NCBI GenBank assembly: GCA_019843655.1
Contig: JACDQD010000001.1
Span: 46,460,443 to 46,524,442 of the forward strand
From: Lethocerus indicus
Lineage: Eukaryota > Arthropoda > Insecta > Hemiptera > Belostomatidae
Reading direction: 5' to 3'
DNA: 64,000 bases
Each line of letters begins with the position of its first letter. The stretch's first letter is position 1. Positions 1 to 11,124 of the stretch are shown piece after piece. A program made the translations under genes and the position numbers. The notes beneath the pieces were generated by a model. The model worked only from the letters and a program-made list of their open reading frames with translations, was not told the origin of the DNA and did no database searches.

Positions 1-1440
1 ATCAGACGGCGGACGCAACTCAGAAGGTACTTACTTATTGCGATATAAGCCGTATACCCGATTGGAAAATTCTAGCGTTATATAATCACAATTGATAGGC
101 AGAGCTGCTTTAAGGACTGGCACGGAAGAATACCGACGCTTATAAAATACAAGGATATTGTATTTTCGAGACTATAACGAGCCTAGAACGAATTATTACA
201 GACACTTCTTGTCAGAGCTAGCTTTCATCGCAACGCACGCGAACGGTGATGTAACACTGTACCATCTCGCGCCTAGCCAGCCAGGCTGACCAACCGTAAT
301 AAAAAAAATTAATTTCACGCCGTCAAAAAGGGATTTAATCGAACGAATATATTTTCCCTTTTAATCAGCAGGGAAATAAAGAACCAAAGGTAAACATTTT
401 TTCAGTTTTTGCGGCCGAACTGTCTGGCAAAAATCGTATATTTATTTCCCGCCTTCGGCCGGGTTTGCTGTTAAATTTGAATATTGATTGTTATTTGGAC
501 CGTTTTCTTCAACTCCTCACCAATGAACCGATTGTTGCTCATTTCTTTCACATTTAAAACTGCGGCCACGAATTTAAGCTTTTCACAATATATTTTTATA
601 ATTTCAAAATTCAAAAATAAAACCTTGACATTGGTTATTATGCATGAACGCAATGTCCATTGACACCCTTTTTTGTTAATAGACATAAATTTGTAATTTC
701 AAGCGTGGTTGTAATAGTTTTAGTCTTGGAACATCCACCGTGTACAGTTTTATCGAGGTTTCGGTTAACTAAATAATATATCATAGGAGTGGCACAGGAA
801 TATTACCCAGGGGCCAGTACCACGAAATAAATTAATCCCCCGATTTATACATGGCCAATTACCGGTTGTCGAAAATATTGTAATTTAAGATTTTCGTTTT
901 CCAACCAGCCTCAGGTCGAACCTCAATTAGGATGGTACATTTTCGGTACTGCCTCGTGCCAAACGGACTACATCGTCATTAAATTGGTGAATAATATTCG
1001 AGTCGGTATGTGCATTGTCATCCTTATTGACGTCCCGTCAATTATTGCTAATAAAACGAAACGCCTCCTGAACCACGGACAGGACCGTGGGCAGGAATAT
1101 AATACGCGGTCAATTAAACGCGGAATGGCCATTTCTCGGTCAATTATTATTATATTACAAATGTCGATATCGTTGGAGACAAACTCACAGTGTAATGTAC
1201 GCCACAATAATTCATATCATCCTGTTTTGATCCTAACAAAAGGTAACTAGATATATTCCGTTCTCACAAAGAGACTTTGCCAATGCGGTCACTTTCGAAA
1301 TTCAATATCAAACGGGTAAACATGGTCGATTACACATTCATTCGGGAATGATAAATTATCTAATTAACCATAATAATAGGGATCTGTGTGACAAAATAGG
1401 ATCGGTCGATACAGTTTAATATTCTGGGCTGTGTTTGAGG
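1..1440. other. Intergenic, no gene seen
   Basis: This is AT-rich sequence with only short open frames. The two frames of 79-88 codons at 968-1250 overlap on opposite strands and show no splice-site or domain support. I see no repeat or RNA gene here. Confidence 0.6.
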
Positions 1441-1467
1441 GAAATAGGGTACATGGCCTATAGGCTA

Positions 1468-1851
1468 GGGAGGGGAGGAGAGGGAGGGAGAGGGAGAGGG
1501 GAGGGAGAGGGAGAGGGAGGGAGAGGGGAGGGGAGTGAGAGGGAGAGGTCTAATAAGGGAGGGAGAGGGACAGAAAGGAGAGGAATGATGGAGAAAATAG
1601 ACTAAAGAAGAGATGGGTCTGAGGAATGGAGATGAGTGAGAGAATGGAGGGACAAGAGGATGGATGGGAGAGGAATGGAATGAGGGAGGAGATTGAGAGA
1701 TGAGGAGAGGAGGAGAGGAAAGAGGGTGGAGAGAGGAGAGGAGTGGAGAGGAGAGGGAGGAGGGAGGAGAGGAGGGAGAGAGTGGGAGGAGAGAGAGAGA
1801 GAGAGAGAGAGGGGAGGAGAGAGGAGAGAGGAGAGAGAGGAGAGGGAGAGG

Positions 1852-1941
<90 letters not shown>

Positions 1942-1960
1942 AGAGAGAGAGAGAGAGAAG
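1468..1960. repeat. GA-rich polypurine tract with (GA)n core
   Basis: About 490 bp are almost pure purine on the plus strand. It opens with irregular GGGAGA/GGAGAG words and passes into a nearly pure (GA)n run from about 1858 to 1935. Open frames made of Arg/Glu or Ser/Leu repeats in this stretch are artefacts of the dinucleotide. A tract of this length can form triplex DNA in principle; that is inference. Confidence 0.95.
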
Positions 1961-1989
1961 TGGTCATATCATAAACAGCCCACTACAGA

Positions 1990-3420
1990 TTAAGTTATGG
2001 CATATGTACTGGGATGACACAATATTAGTTTTCCTAACTGCCAGTGTCTTTGCTAAAAGCCTGTGAGGCTCTGAACAGTTATAAGTCTATAAGTATGATT
2101 ATGAAAGTGATCTTCCAGGATTTCTTTGACTAGTGGCGTGTTTAATTTCGTATCTCACGGATGGGTGATGAAGAGAAATTCGTGGCAAATTTTAAACTAA
2201 CACATTCATCGTGTTAAAATGTAAAAAAAAAAGATGATAATAGTGTAAAAAATGCTGAATAAGTAAATAAAACTCATCTAGTTTGCATAATTTACTGGTG
2301 GTTTAGCGTTGGGGGTTTAATCCCTTATTGGCGTTTAAAAGATATTTGAATAACCATTATTGCAAGCTAAATCTCCATTTTCTATAAATGACCCCGCGGT
2401 TGTCATTAGTTACGTCTTCCCGGTATTCGTATTCGCCTCCTCCCTTTCACCGGCCGGCGATCAATCCTGCCCTACCAGAGACAGGGGACAGCAATTTCGA
2501 ACACCAATTCAGTTTGAAATTCCCATCGGTTCTCCATTTTCTGAATTTCGTCTTGTTCCATCTAGAGGTTCTGTCTTTCTATTTGGTGTTGTTGCAGTCA
2601 CTTTCTAAATTCATTTTCTCATTTATTACCTTCTTTGCTTTCCATATACTCGACTACACCCATTTCATTAAATTTCCTACCCGGACTGATTTTATTGAGT
2701 TTTCCTATGATTTTTTTCTTACAAGTTCTACTCGGTATTATATTTTATGGCCTTGGTATATTTTTTTTGGTATTATTTTGACCGCATATTTCTTTAGACT
2801 GATCTATACCGTTATTAGTGTGCGAGCGCTTTAATCACACTCTCGATACTTTCCTAGTTTCCAAGCAGTATAGCATAGTAGCAGTCGCATAACCTAATGT
2901 GGGTCGGCAAACAGGAGAAGACGTTATTTTTATATCAATTGAAAATTTAACAAAATGCTGCCCGGAGACTCGTTATCCTTTCGATCGTCACAGATTTCAA
3001 CAATTATCCCATCAGCTATATTCTGAACGTGTTTCTATAAAACAGTTATAACTCCCCACTGTATTATGTGTCCTCACTTTCAACTCCCCGCCTATCCCAA
3101 AACGAGTATACTGTTGGCCTCAATTTAGGAAACACTTAGTGAAACATTGTATTTTAGCTGTTTGCACTTCTACCACTTAATATCAAACTGCGTAATACCA
3201 GTAAAGTAATAATAGGCGGAAATTAAAAGCTTCGGTATTGTGAATTGAAATTAATATCGAAAAAGAACTTCAGACCTCAATAATAATTTAACTCCAACAA
3301 GTTAGGAATCTTAGAAAATTGGAAGGCATATGGAGATGCATACAAATTTAAACACAGATTAAAAGAACTAACATTTGTTATTAAAAATAATATTTTGTTG
3401 GATATAAAAACACACAATCC
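1990..3420. other. Intergenic with one T-rich hydrophobic ORF
   Basis: An ATG-started plus-strand frame of 148 codons at 2388-2834 is rich in Phe, Tyr, Ile and Leu, as expected of T-rich DNA. It has no recognisable domain and no clear splice or polyadenylation context, so I do not call it a gene. The rest is AT-rich with nothing visible. Confidence 0.4.
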
Positions 3421-3421
3421 T

Positions 3422-3427
3422 TTTATT
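3422..3427 (-). terminator. Polyadenylation signal of gene A
   Basis: AATAAA on the minus strand lies about 50 nt past the predicted TAA stop (3479-3477) of gene A. Spacing fits a short 3' UTR. Confidence 0.6.
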
Positions 3428-6400
3428 ACACATCATTCGGCTGTGGGTCAACAGGTGTAGCCGTATCCTCCTCAGTTTACTCCACTCCAACCTACAGAGA
3501 CGGAATGAAAATTACTATCATTAAACTTCAAGGATCGCCCATTTGATTGGTTGGCAGAGGGGTAAACTATCGGTAGGAGTATTTTAATTGCACTCTTACC
3601 TCTGTACGAACACTAACTCCTGCTGTGCCCTCTTCATCAACATCAACCTGGAAATTAAAATAGTTACAATTAGGTATCACAAGAAAAGACAAGACCAACC
3701 TCATTACTGCTAGCGTCATACTGTAGGGGGCTAAGTATTGGTATGAATATTTTAATTGCACTCATACCTCCATTTCAGCATTTACCTCCTCTTGCGCCCT
3801 CCAAACCCTCTCTCCATAAACACCACCCTGGAAACGAAAATAGTTATAATCAAGTATCAGACACGAAAAGACCAACCTCATGGTGGCCAGTAGGGGGCTA
3901 AGTATTGGTAGGAACATTATAATTGCACTCATACCTCAATTTCAACACTTCCCCCTATTCTGCCCTTGGTGCCCTCTCCACCAACATCAATCTGGATAAT
4001 AAAATAATTACAATTAAGTATCATAGGAAATGACAAGACCAACCTCATAGTGGCCAGTAGGGGTGCTAAGTATTGTTAAGAAAACTTTAATTGCCCAATT
4101 ACCTTAGACTCTATGGCTGCTTCTGTTACCATTTCCTTCACTGTTATTGTAGAGACTAGACCATCCTGCAAATACAAATTGTTACAATTAAACATCATAG
4201 AGAAAGAAAAGACTGCCCTAATGGTAGGTCATAGGGGGCTAAATATTAGTAGAAATATTTTAATTGCGTAATTAATTTAAACTCTTCCGCTATTTCAGTT
4301 ACTGTGACCTCCATTGGCATGGTGGAAGCGAGATCATACTGGAAATAAAAATCGGAAACGATAAGCCCAACTGGAGGGGGGGGGGGTAGGGAACTGACTA
4401 ATGGTGTAAATATTTTATTGCATTATTACCTTGGGCTTTTCCATTGATTCCATGTTCCCCACTGTCAGACTTGCGGGTAGTTCATCCTGGAAATACAAAT
4501 TAAAGTTAATAATTAACGAAAAGACCATTCAGTAGATGGCCTGTAAAAGTAGGAGATAGGTAGAAGTACATCATTCTGACGTCCCTTAGGGGGATTGTCT
4601 GAGGTATGTAAAAAATGCTCTATTACCAAATTATCATCCGGTATATTTAAAATCGGCGACTCAAGGCACAATTTGCTCTGAAAAAATAACCCAAATTATA
4701 AGATAGAGTACGACAAGATTAACCTTGTAATTTCAGATAGTGGACCATATATTGATATAATAATATGAAATGCACTATTACATTAAAAATATCACTCAGA
4801 GTAGCAATCCTGCGTTTTGACGATCCTGTATTCACCTAGAAGTAAAAATTGGTATAATTAAACATCGTAGGAAACGATAAGCCCGACTGGAGGGGGGATG
4901 GTAGGGGAGCTGACTAATGGTGTAAATATTTTAATTGCATTATTACCTTGGTCTTTTCGGTTGATTCCATGTTCCCCACTGTCAGACTTGTGGGTAGTTC
5001 ATCCTGGAAATACAAATTAAACTTAATAATTAACGAAAAGACCATTCAGTTGTTGGCCTCTGGGGGGGGGGGGAATACATAGGGTATAATAATTTTAATT
5101 GCAATATAACCTTGGTTATTTCGGCTGACTTTATCATCTCCATTTGTATTGTAGAGGGCAGGTCATTCTGGAAGAAATAATTGTTACAATTAAAAATCCT
5201 AGGAATATTAATGCACTCTTACCTCAGCCAGCTGGGGAGATGGGCCCTCACAACTTGAGGATTGTACCTTACTTGCAACCTTCTGTTTTTGCAAAGCTGC
5301 TTCCTAGAAATGAGAATTCTTATTAATTAAACGACATAGGCTATCACTAGGCTAACCCAGACATGGCCATCTAAGACCATGATTAATAAGAATCCATTAT
5401 TACCGCAGCCCTCTTGTAAGACCCCTCAACCCTCGCACGGAATGTTGCCTAGAAATGAAAATTTTATTTGATTAAAAAAGAGATATGTAGAAGTAGGAGA
5501 TAGGTAGAAGTAGGAGATAGGTAGAAGTACATCATTCTGACGTCCCTTAGGGGGATTGTCTGAGGTATGTAAAATATGCTCTATTACCAAATTATCATCC
5601 GGTATATTACAAATCTGCGACTCAAGGTACTCTTTGCTCTGAAAAAATAACCCAAATTATAAGATAGAGTACGACAAGATTAACCTTGTAATTTCAGATA
5701 GTGGACCATATATTGATATAATAATATGAAATGCACTATTACATTAAAAATATCACTCAGAGTAGCAATCCTGCGTTTTGACGATCCTGAATTCACCTAG
5801 AAGTAAAAATTGGTATAATTAAACATCGTAGGAAACGATAAGCCGACTGGAGGGGATGGTAGGGAGGTGACTAATGGTGTAAATATTTTAATTGCATTAT
5901 TACCTTGGTCTTTTCGGTTGATTCCATGTTCCCCACTGTCAGACTTGTGGGTAGTTCATCCTGGAAATACAAATTAAACTTAATAATTAAGGAAAAGACC
6001 ATTCAGTTGTTGGCCTCTGGGGGGGGTACATAGGGTATAATAATTTTAATTGCAATATAACCTTGGTTATTTCGGCTGACTTTATCATCTCCATTTGTAT
6101 TGTAGAGGGCAGGTCATTCTGGAAGAAATAATTGTTACAATTAAAAATCCTAGGAATATTAATTGCACTCTTACCTCAGCCAGCTGGGGGGAGATGGGCC
6201 CCTCACAACTTGAGGATTGTACCTTACTTGCAACCTTCTGTTTTTGCAAAGCTGCTTCCTAGAAATGAGAATTCTTATTAATTAAACGACAAAGGCTATC
6301 ACTAGGCTAACCCAGACATGGCCATCTAAGACCATGATTAATAAGAATCCATTATTACCGCAGCCCTCTTGTAAGGCCCCTCAACCCTCGCACGGAATGT

Positions 6401-8163
6401 CGCCTAGAAATGAAAATTTTATTTTATTAAAAAAGAGATATGTAGAAGTAGGAGATAGGTAGAAGTACATCATTCTGACGTCCCTTAGGGGGATTGTCTG
6501 AGGTATGTAAAATATGCTCTATTACCAAATTATCATCCGGTATATTAAAAATCTGCGACTCAAGGTACTCTTTGCTCTGAAAAAATAACCCAAATTATAA
6601 GATAGAGTACGACAAGATTAACCTTGTAATTTCAGATAGTGGACCATATATTGATATAATAATATGAAATGCACTATTACATTAAAAATATCACTCAGAG
6701 TAGCAATCCTGCGTTTTGACGATCCTGTATTCACCTAGAAGTAAAAATTGGTATAATTAAACATCGTAGGAAACGATAAGCCAGACTGGAGGGGGGATGG
6801 TAGGGGAGCTGACTAATGGTGTAAATATTTTAATTGCATTATTAAATTGGTCTTTTCGGTTGATTCCATGTTCCCCACTGTCAGACTTGTGGGTAGTTCA
6901 TCCTGGAAATACAAATTAAACTTAATAATTAACGAAAAGACCATTCAGTTGTTGGCCTCTGGGGGAATACATAGGGTATAATAATTTTAATTGCAATATA
7001 ACCTTGGTTATTTCGGCTGACTTTATCATCTCCATTTGTATTGTAGAGGGCAGGTCATTCTGGAAGAAATAATTGTTACAATTAAACATCATAGGAAACG
7101 AAAAGACCAACCAGTTGGTGCCCAGTAGGGGGCTAACTAGGGGGTTTAATTTCACTATTACCGTGGACTCTTCCGCTGATTCCGATACTATCTCCTCCAC
7201 TGGAATAGTGGAGGCTAGTTGATCCTGGAAATAAAAGTTCCTTCCATTAAACCTCATAGGAAAAGGAAAGACCAATTTGTTTTTGGCCAGTAGGGGTTTA
7301 ACGCTATAAATGTTTTAATTGCTATAATACCTCTGTGTTTTCCGCTGATTCAGTGTTCTCTACTTGTGTGGTAGAGGCTAGCTCATTCTGGAAATAAAAA
7401 TTGTTCCAATTAAATATCAGAGTAAACGAGAAGACCGAACTGGTCGCCGGTACAGGGCTAAGTATTAGTAGTAATATTTTAATTGCACTCTTACCTTTAG
7501 AAAACTCTGTCCGACAGCTCCCGCCATGGTCGGCTCGTTGATTTTCCCCGGGGGATGAATATTTTTATGATTAGACTTGATAGGAAAGGACTAGGCCCGC
7601 TTCATGATGGTCGGTAGGGAGAAATTAAAATTGCGCAATTACCTGATCAATCGTGATCAATTGATGGCTAGTTATCAATTTTATAACTGGTATACCCTTT
7701 GGTATACCCTGTACCGGGTTAGGATAGCCGACAATATATGGGGAGTGTTAAATGAGACGATTAAATTTACCTTCATAATCTTATTTATCCGGGTGTTCAG
7801 CAAACGGTTCCTAACTAGTGCTCGGCGCCTGCTTCCCCTGCCATCGTCCCTACCCCTCCCTCTGCCCGTCTCAGACCGACGTAAATAATGTGACCCCACA
7901 GGTGATAGGGAATTAGCCAACAAAAGGATTTGGCTTAATCCCATATAAATAATCGATACCCGATTAGGTGGGACCTTACACTGTGAATAATCTAAAGAAT
8001 TTCTAATTTACCTCGTTAATAACAGCACCCCTACGTCCGTAATACATGTCTGACACTGCTGTAGTTCTATCGCAATCAATCCCAAACTATCAGAAACTTC
8101 GTCCGACTATACTTTATTCACTCGAACGGAAGACGTTTACTCTAGTATGACTGAGCGATGACT
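3422..8163 (-). CDS. Gene A: array of ~29 phase 0-0 short exons, unknown protein
   Basis: I do not recognise the product. Proposed exons, 5' to 3' on the minus strand: 8163-8141 (non-coding), 8086-8012 (ATG at 8047-8045), 7869-7771, 7708-7643, 7575-7495, 7387-7331, 7224-7162, 7059-7003, 6902-6846, 6734-6681, 6576-6526, 6403-6359, 6258-6175, 6118-6062, 5960-5904, 5796-5743, 5638-5588, 5448-5404, 5303-5223, 5167-5111, 5003-4947, 4835-4782, 4677-4627, 4486-4430, 4338-4276, 4165-4103, 3991-3935, 3827-3768, 3647-3600, 3491-3477 (reads VGVE then TAA). Every internal coding exon is a multiple of three, starts after TTTCCAG, TTCTAG or similar, ends before GTAAGA, GTAATA or GTATGA, and is open in phase 0. 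The total is about 558 residues. The N-terminus has a Gly-Arg-rich exon (7869-7771); the rest is acidic, polar and probably disordered, with no signal peptide or membrane segment. Exons at 6902-6846 and 4338-4276 have TT instead of the donor GT. Exon joins are inferred; the exact 5' exons are least certain. Confidence 0.72.
3600..4486 (-). repeat. Gene A 3' block: ~168-bp exon-intron units
   Basis: Six consecutive exons of one family end at 3600, 3768, 3935, 4103, 4276 and 4430, spaced 168, 167, 168, 173 and 154 bp. Flanking introns are also alike: each reads from the acceptor into a short A/T run, then GACCAACC-type, GTAGGGGGCTAAGTATT-type and TTTTAATTGCA-type words. Exon and intron have therefore been copied together. 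The peptides are related but diverged, for example DGLVSTITVKEMV, DELPASLTVGNME and IDVGGEGTKGRIG at their starts. Confidence 0.85.
4545..7003 (-). repeat. Gene A higher-order repeats of ~0.94 kb
   Basis: A block of six exons is present as two full near-identical copies (exon 3' ends from 7003 to 6062, 941 bp, and from 6062 to 5111, 951 bp) and one partial copy (5111 to about 4545). Exon order on the minus strand is NDLPSTIQMEM..., DELPTSLTVGN..., VNTGSSKRRIA..., SKEYLESQI..., ATFRARVEG..., EAALQKQKV.... The partial copy stops after the SKLCLESPI exon at a junction near the AGTAGGAGATAGGTAGAAGT word, so its ATFR and EAAL exons are missing. That 17-bp word occurs once more in the 951-bp copy (5490-5525), explaining part of the length difference. 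Near identity in introns means recent duplication. Confidence 0.88.
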
Positions 8164-8197
8164 GAGGCGGTGGGGTGGGAGGTCTACCCTTTTATCC
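8149..8197 (-). promoter_or_regulatory. Putative core promoter of gene A
   Basis: Read on the minus strand, a TATA-like GATAAAAG (8197-8190) precedes the insect initiator consensus TCAGTC (8165-8160) so that the A+1 is about 32 nt from the first T of ATAAAA, the usual spacing in insects. A second TCAGTC sits at 8154-8149. The first donor (GTAAAC, at 8140) follows within 23 nt. This is a sequence match only. Confidence 0.5.
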
Positions 8198-8261
8198 CGG
8201 CAGGCATTGTACGTCAGTTGGCCTTACGGTAGTGGGGATTAGATAACCACCTGTCCTACCC

Positions 8262-8412
8262 ATGAGTAAGGAGACACGTGGAATCCCCATACCCGACTCA
8301 AAAGAATCGACTTAAACAGAAAATTTGAACTTTTAAGACCATTACTACAACGGACATCGAAATTGACCTTAAGTAACAAACTAACAATATACAAAGCAAT
8401 GATGAGTAAGGA
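8262..8412 (+). mobile_element. Internal jockey ORF2 scrap with 11-bp flanking direct repeats
   Basis: Bases 8273-8401 match the end of the reverse-transcriptase ORF seen at about 35010-35142 (GACTCAAAAGAATCGACTTA and the AACAAACTAACAATATACAA words). The piece is bounded exactly by ATGAGTAAGGA at 8262-8272 and again at 8402-8412. It lacks a poly(A) tail and 3' UTR. It lies about 100 bp upstream of the predicted start of gene A transcription. Confidence 0.7.
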
Positions 8413-10940
8413 AGAATTAATCTGTTACTCCCTACCGACCGACGTCGTCCGATCTAGACGAAAACGGCCAGTTCTTATCGCTGTGTAAATATTAAAGGAT
8501 ATTAACAATTTAAAGTTATTATCAGATATAACTTTTTCCTGTCGAAGTTTTGATTCGAAGATAATGTGCGGTCGGGGTGGGGGAAAACTGACAACACTTA
8601 CTGAGCGCTCTGTGCCTGAATTATAATTAAGGCAGATTTAACAGCTCTAATTATGTTGAAGTTTATGTTAATTAGCGACTCATACAAGGATTACAGTCAA
8701 GACTAAGTTCTTGACTAAGGTAAAGAATTTTCAGCCGAAATTACGAATTATTTTGGATTAAAAGCTTTTATTCGCTTAAATATAGACAGAAGTACTTTGG
8801 AGTTAATTAAGGCTTAGTATTAATTACGATATCCTTCCAACTGTATCTTTTCAATTATATAGTACTATTAAAGTGTAAAACTCTAGAATCGGGTTTAACG
8901 ATCTTGGAAAACACATTAATAAGCCAGTATTGGTTTCTAAAAATTAATCGGACGACATTCCTCTCTGCTTTATAGACTATTAAATAAGAAAAGTTTGTAT
9001 TTCTTAATTTTCTTACTGATTTTCTTCACAAAGATTTAGTCGGTTTAAGATTTGAACTCTTGAAGAATTGTTGATGTATATTTTCGTGGCCAAGGAAACC
9101 CAAAATGTTAACTATTTTATAATAATTACATTATTTTAGTTTGCCCATGTACTCTCCATGAATTCTCTTTTTACAGTTTTCCCATTATTGGATTCGGCAT
9201 AAAATACGGTTGTTAATGGGAATAAATGGAAACTCATGAATAATAAGGTTGTATCCTGCGCAGTTGTCAAATTTCAACAATGTCTCGAAGCCCGCCGTTT
9301 TGATTGCCGCAACACTGTGCGACTGTTAGAGATAAAATTTTCCTTTTAACCCTAATTGCGATGTTGTAGAAGGTGCCAGAAGGTTCTAGAAGATTCTGGA
9401 AAATTATACTTGCACATACCTGACCGAGAAAAAAGCATAAAACACCATCACTGCCGGTGGCCTAATATGTGGAGAATATTTAGAATTATGGAATACAAAA
9501 TATAGTTGTTCATGTGTTACCCCCTCTTCTGACCATACCTTTCCTAATACTTGGGAGTAAAACATATACTAATATATAATGGATGGATTCTATTTCTGAT
9601 TTCTCAGTGGGTGAGCTGTTTCTCTTTAGACCACTGTATGCTTTAAAAAAGTAATCCCTCTCTATACAATTCATTATTTTTTGTTGAAGAATCATATCTG
9701 GTATTCTGAAGGATAAAATATCCTCTCAGCCTTTTTCCAGCCGTCTTACGAGCTTGGGTCAAGCGACCCACTGTTACCTACGTTCATCACAAGAGTTTCA
9801 CTGTCTTACATTTTTCTTCCGCCTCGAGGCAAATATTTCTTTTTAATTTCATCGGGTAAATATAAAACCCGTTGGATGGGAGTAGGGCATATTTTCTTAT
9901 TCACAGTCCTTCCAAGGATCCCGTATTTGACTCGGGTTCGGTTTAAATTATATTGTACCCCAGGCCATCTTAATACCCTTTAAGGGGGCCCGAAGCTCAT
10001 GTATTCTCGTGGAGGATTAAGTATCTCACAGGAGGGAATGGACTGGTCTAATTAGAAGGAGGGAGAGGACTAAGAGGTATTTTATCACTCACGAAACAGG
10101 ATTTAATTCTGAGGAAACTTCCATGGAGTTCTGTGCTGCCATGTTTTATTTTAAGTTTTGGTTTAATTTTCAAAACGGCTTGACCAGAAATGTGAAGAAA
10201 ACCGATACGAAAAAATAGTTTACTTCTACCTACTACCGGGAATGAAAACTGAAAAAATAACCAATAATAATAAAACATGAATACAGACGCACACATTAAA
10301 TAAAACAATAGTAAAAAGAGGCCCCCAGATCCTGTGTTCTAAGGGGGAAGTATTTTATCATTCTTGACTCTAAGCGAAAATCAATAAGCTAAATATAGTT
10401 TTCTGCGACGCCATGGCTTATTCTATAACTTCTGATAAAATAAGAAAAAGAAAGCTCTGCGCCTTCAGGTTTTCATTTAATTTTCACTAGTATTAGACCA
10501 AAATTAAAAAAAGTACAGAGCAGTCTATCAGAAACATACGGTCATGCATGAAAAAATGTATTTAATCGTTACCAGAATGACACCGTTTTCCAAATGAATA
10601 ATTTACACTATAAGTTTGGGAAGTATTTCAAAAAAAGGCCAGTATGGGCCGTATCCTCTAGAATAGGACACTCAGGCAGCCCCCACAGTTCAGAGTAATA
10701 ATAGTATTTCTTATCTCTTTTGGACTACTTCGATTTTTAACACTCTTCTTGTGTTAACCTCGTCGAAGGCAGAGAATTTAGTGCTCTTGATCTAGAAGTG
10801 GTTGGAGAGGTAACAGTTTCTATACAAGGTGAAACCGACAGGTCAAAAAAACAAGATCCCTTTCATTAAGCTCTACACCTCGATTATAAAATTGGATGGT
10901 CCAAGGAATGCCCAATTTCCCCAATCCATGGTGAATCTAT
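8413..10940. other. Intergenic, no gene seen
   Basis: AT-rich DNA with only chance-sized frames (61-86 codons at 9510-9695 and 10048-10308, with no splice context). No repeat structure was noticed. Confidence 0.55.
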
Positions 10941-10948
10941 TCATTATA

Positions 10949-11047
10949 TCGATAGTTCGTACGGTCGACAGTACCTACGGTCGATATTTCCTACGCTCGA
11001 TAGTTCCCATAATCGATAGTTCCTACGGTCGATTGTTCGTACAGTCG
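10949..11047. repeat. ~16-bp minisatellite, about six units
   Basis: Diverged copies of TCGATAGTTCCTACGG follow one another, for example TCGATAGTTCGTACGG, TCGATATTTCCTACGC and TCGATTGTTCGTACAG. The open frame over it runs on into a retrotransposon scrap and is not a gene. Confidence 0.75.
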
Positions 11048-11124
11048 ATTTTGTCATACCGTTTTCTGCGACGACATACCTATCCCCAGTCAGCAGCAGC
11101 TTCACTACCTTGGTTCCCTCTTGT

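Noticed and set aside
1602..1993. Long Ser/Leu and Arg/Glu repeat open frames
   Set aside because: They are translations of the (GA)n tract in several frames and both strands.
3567..3761. 64-codon minus-strand frame as a gene by itself
   Set aside because: Only the 48-nt exon within it is flanked by splice sites; the rest is intron.
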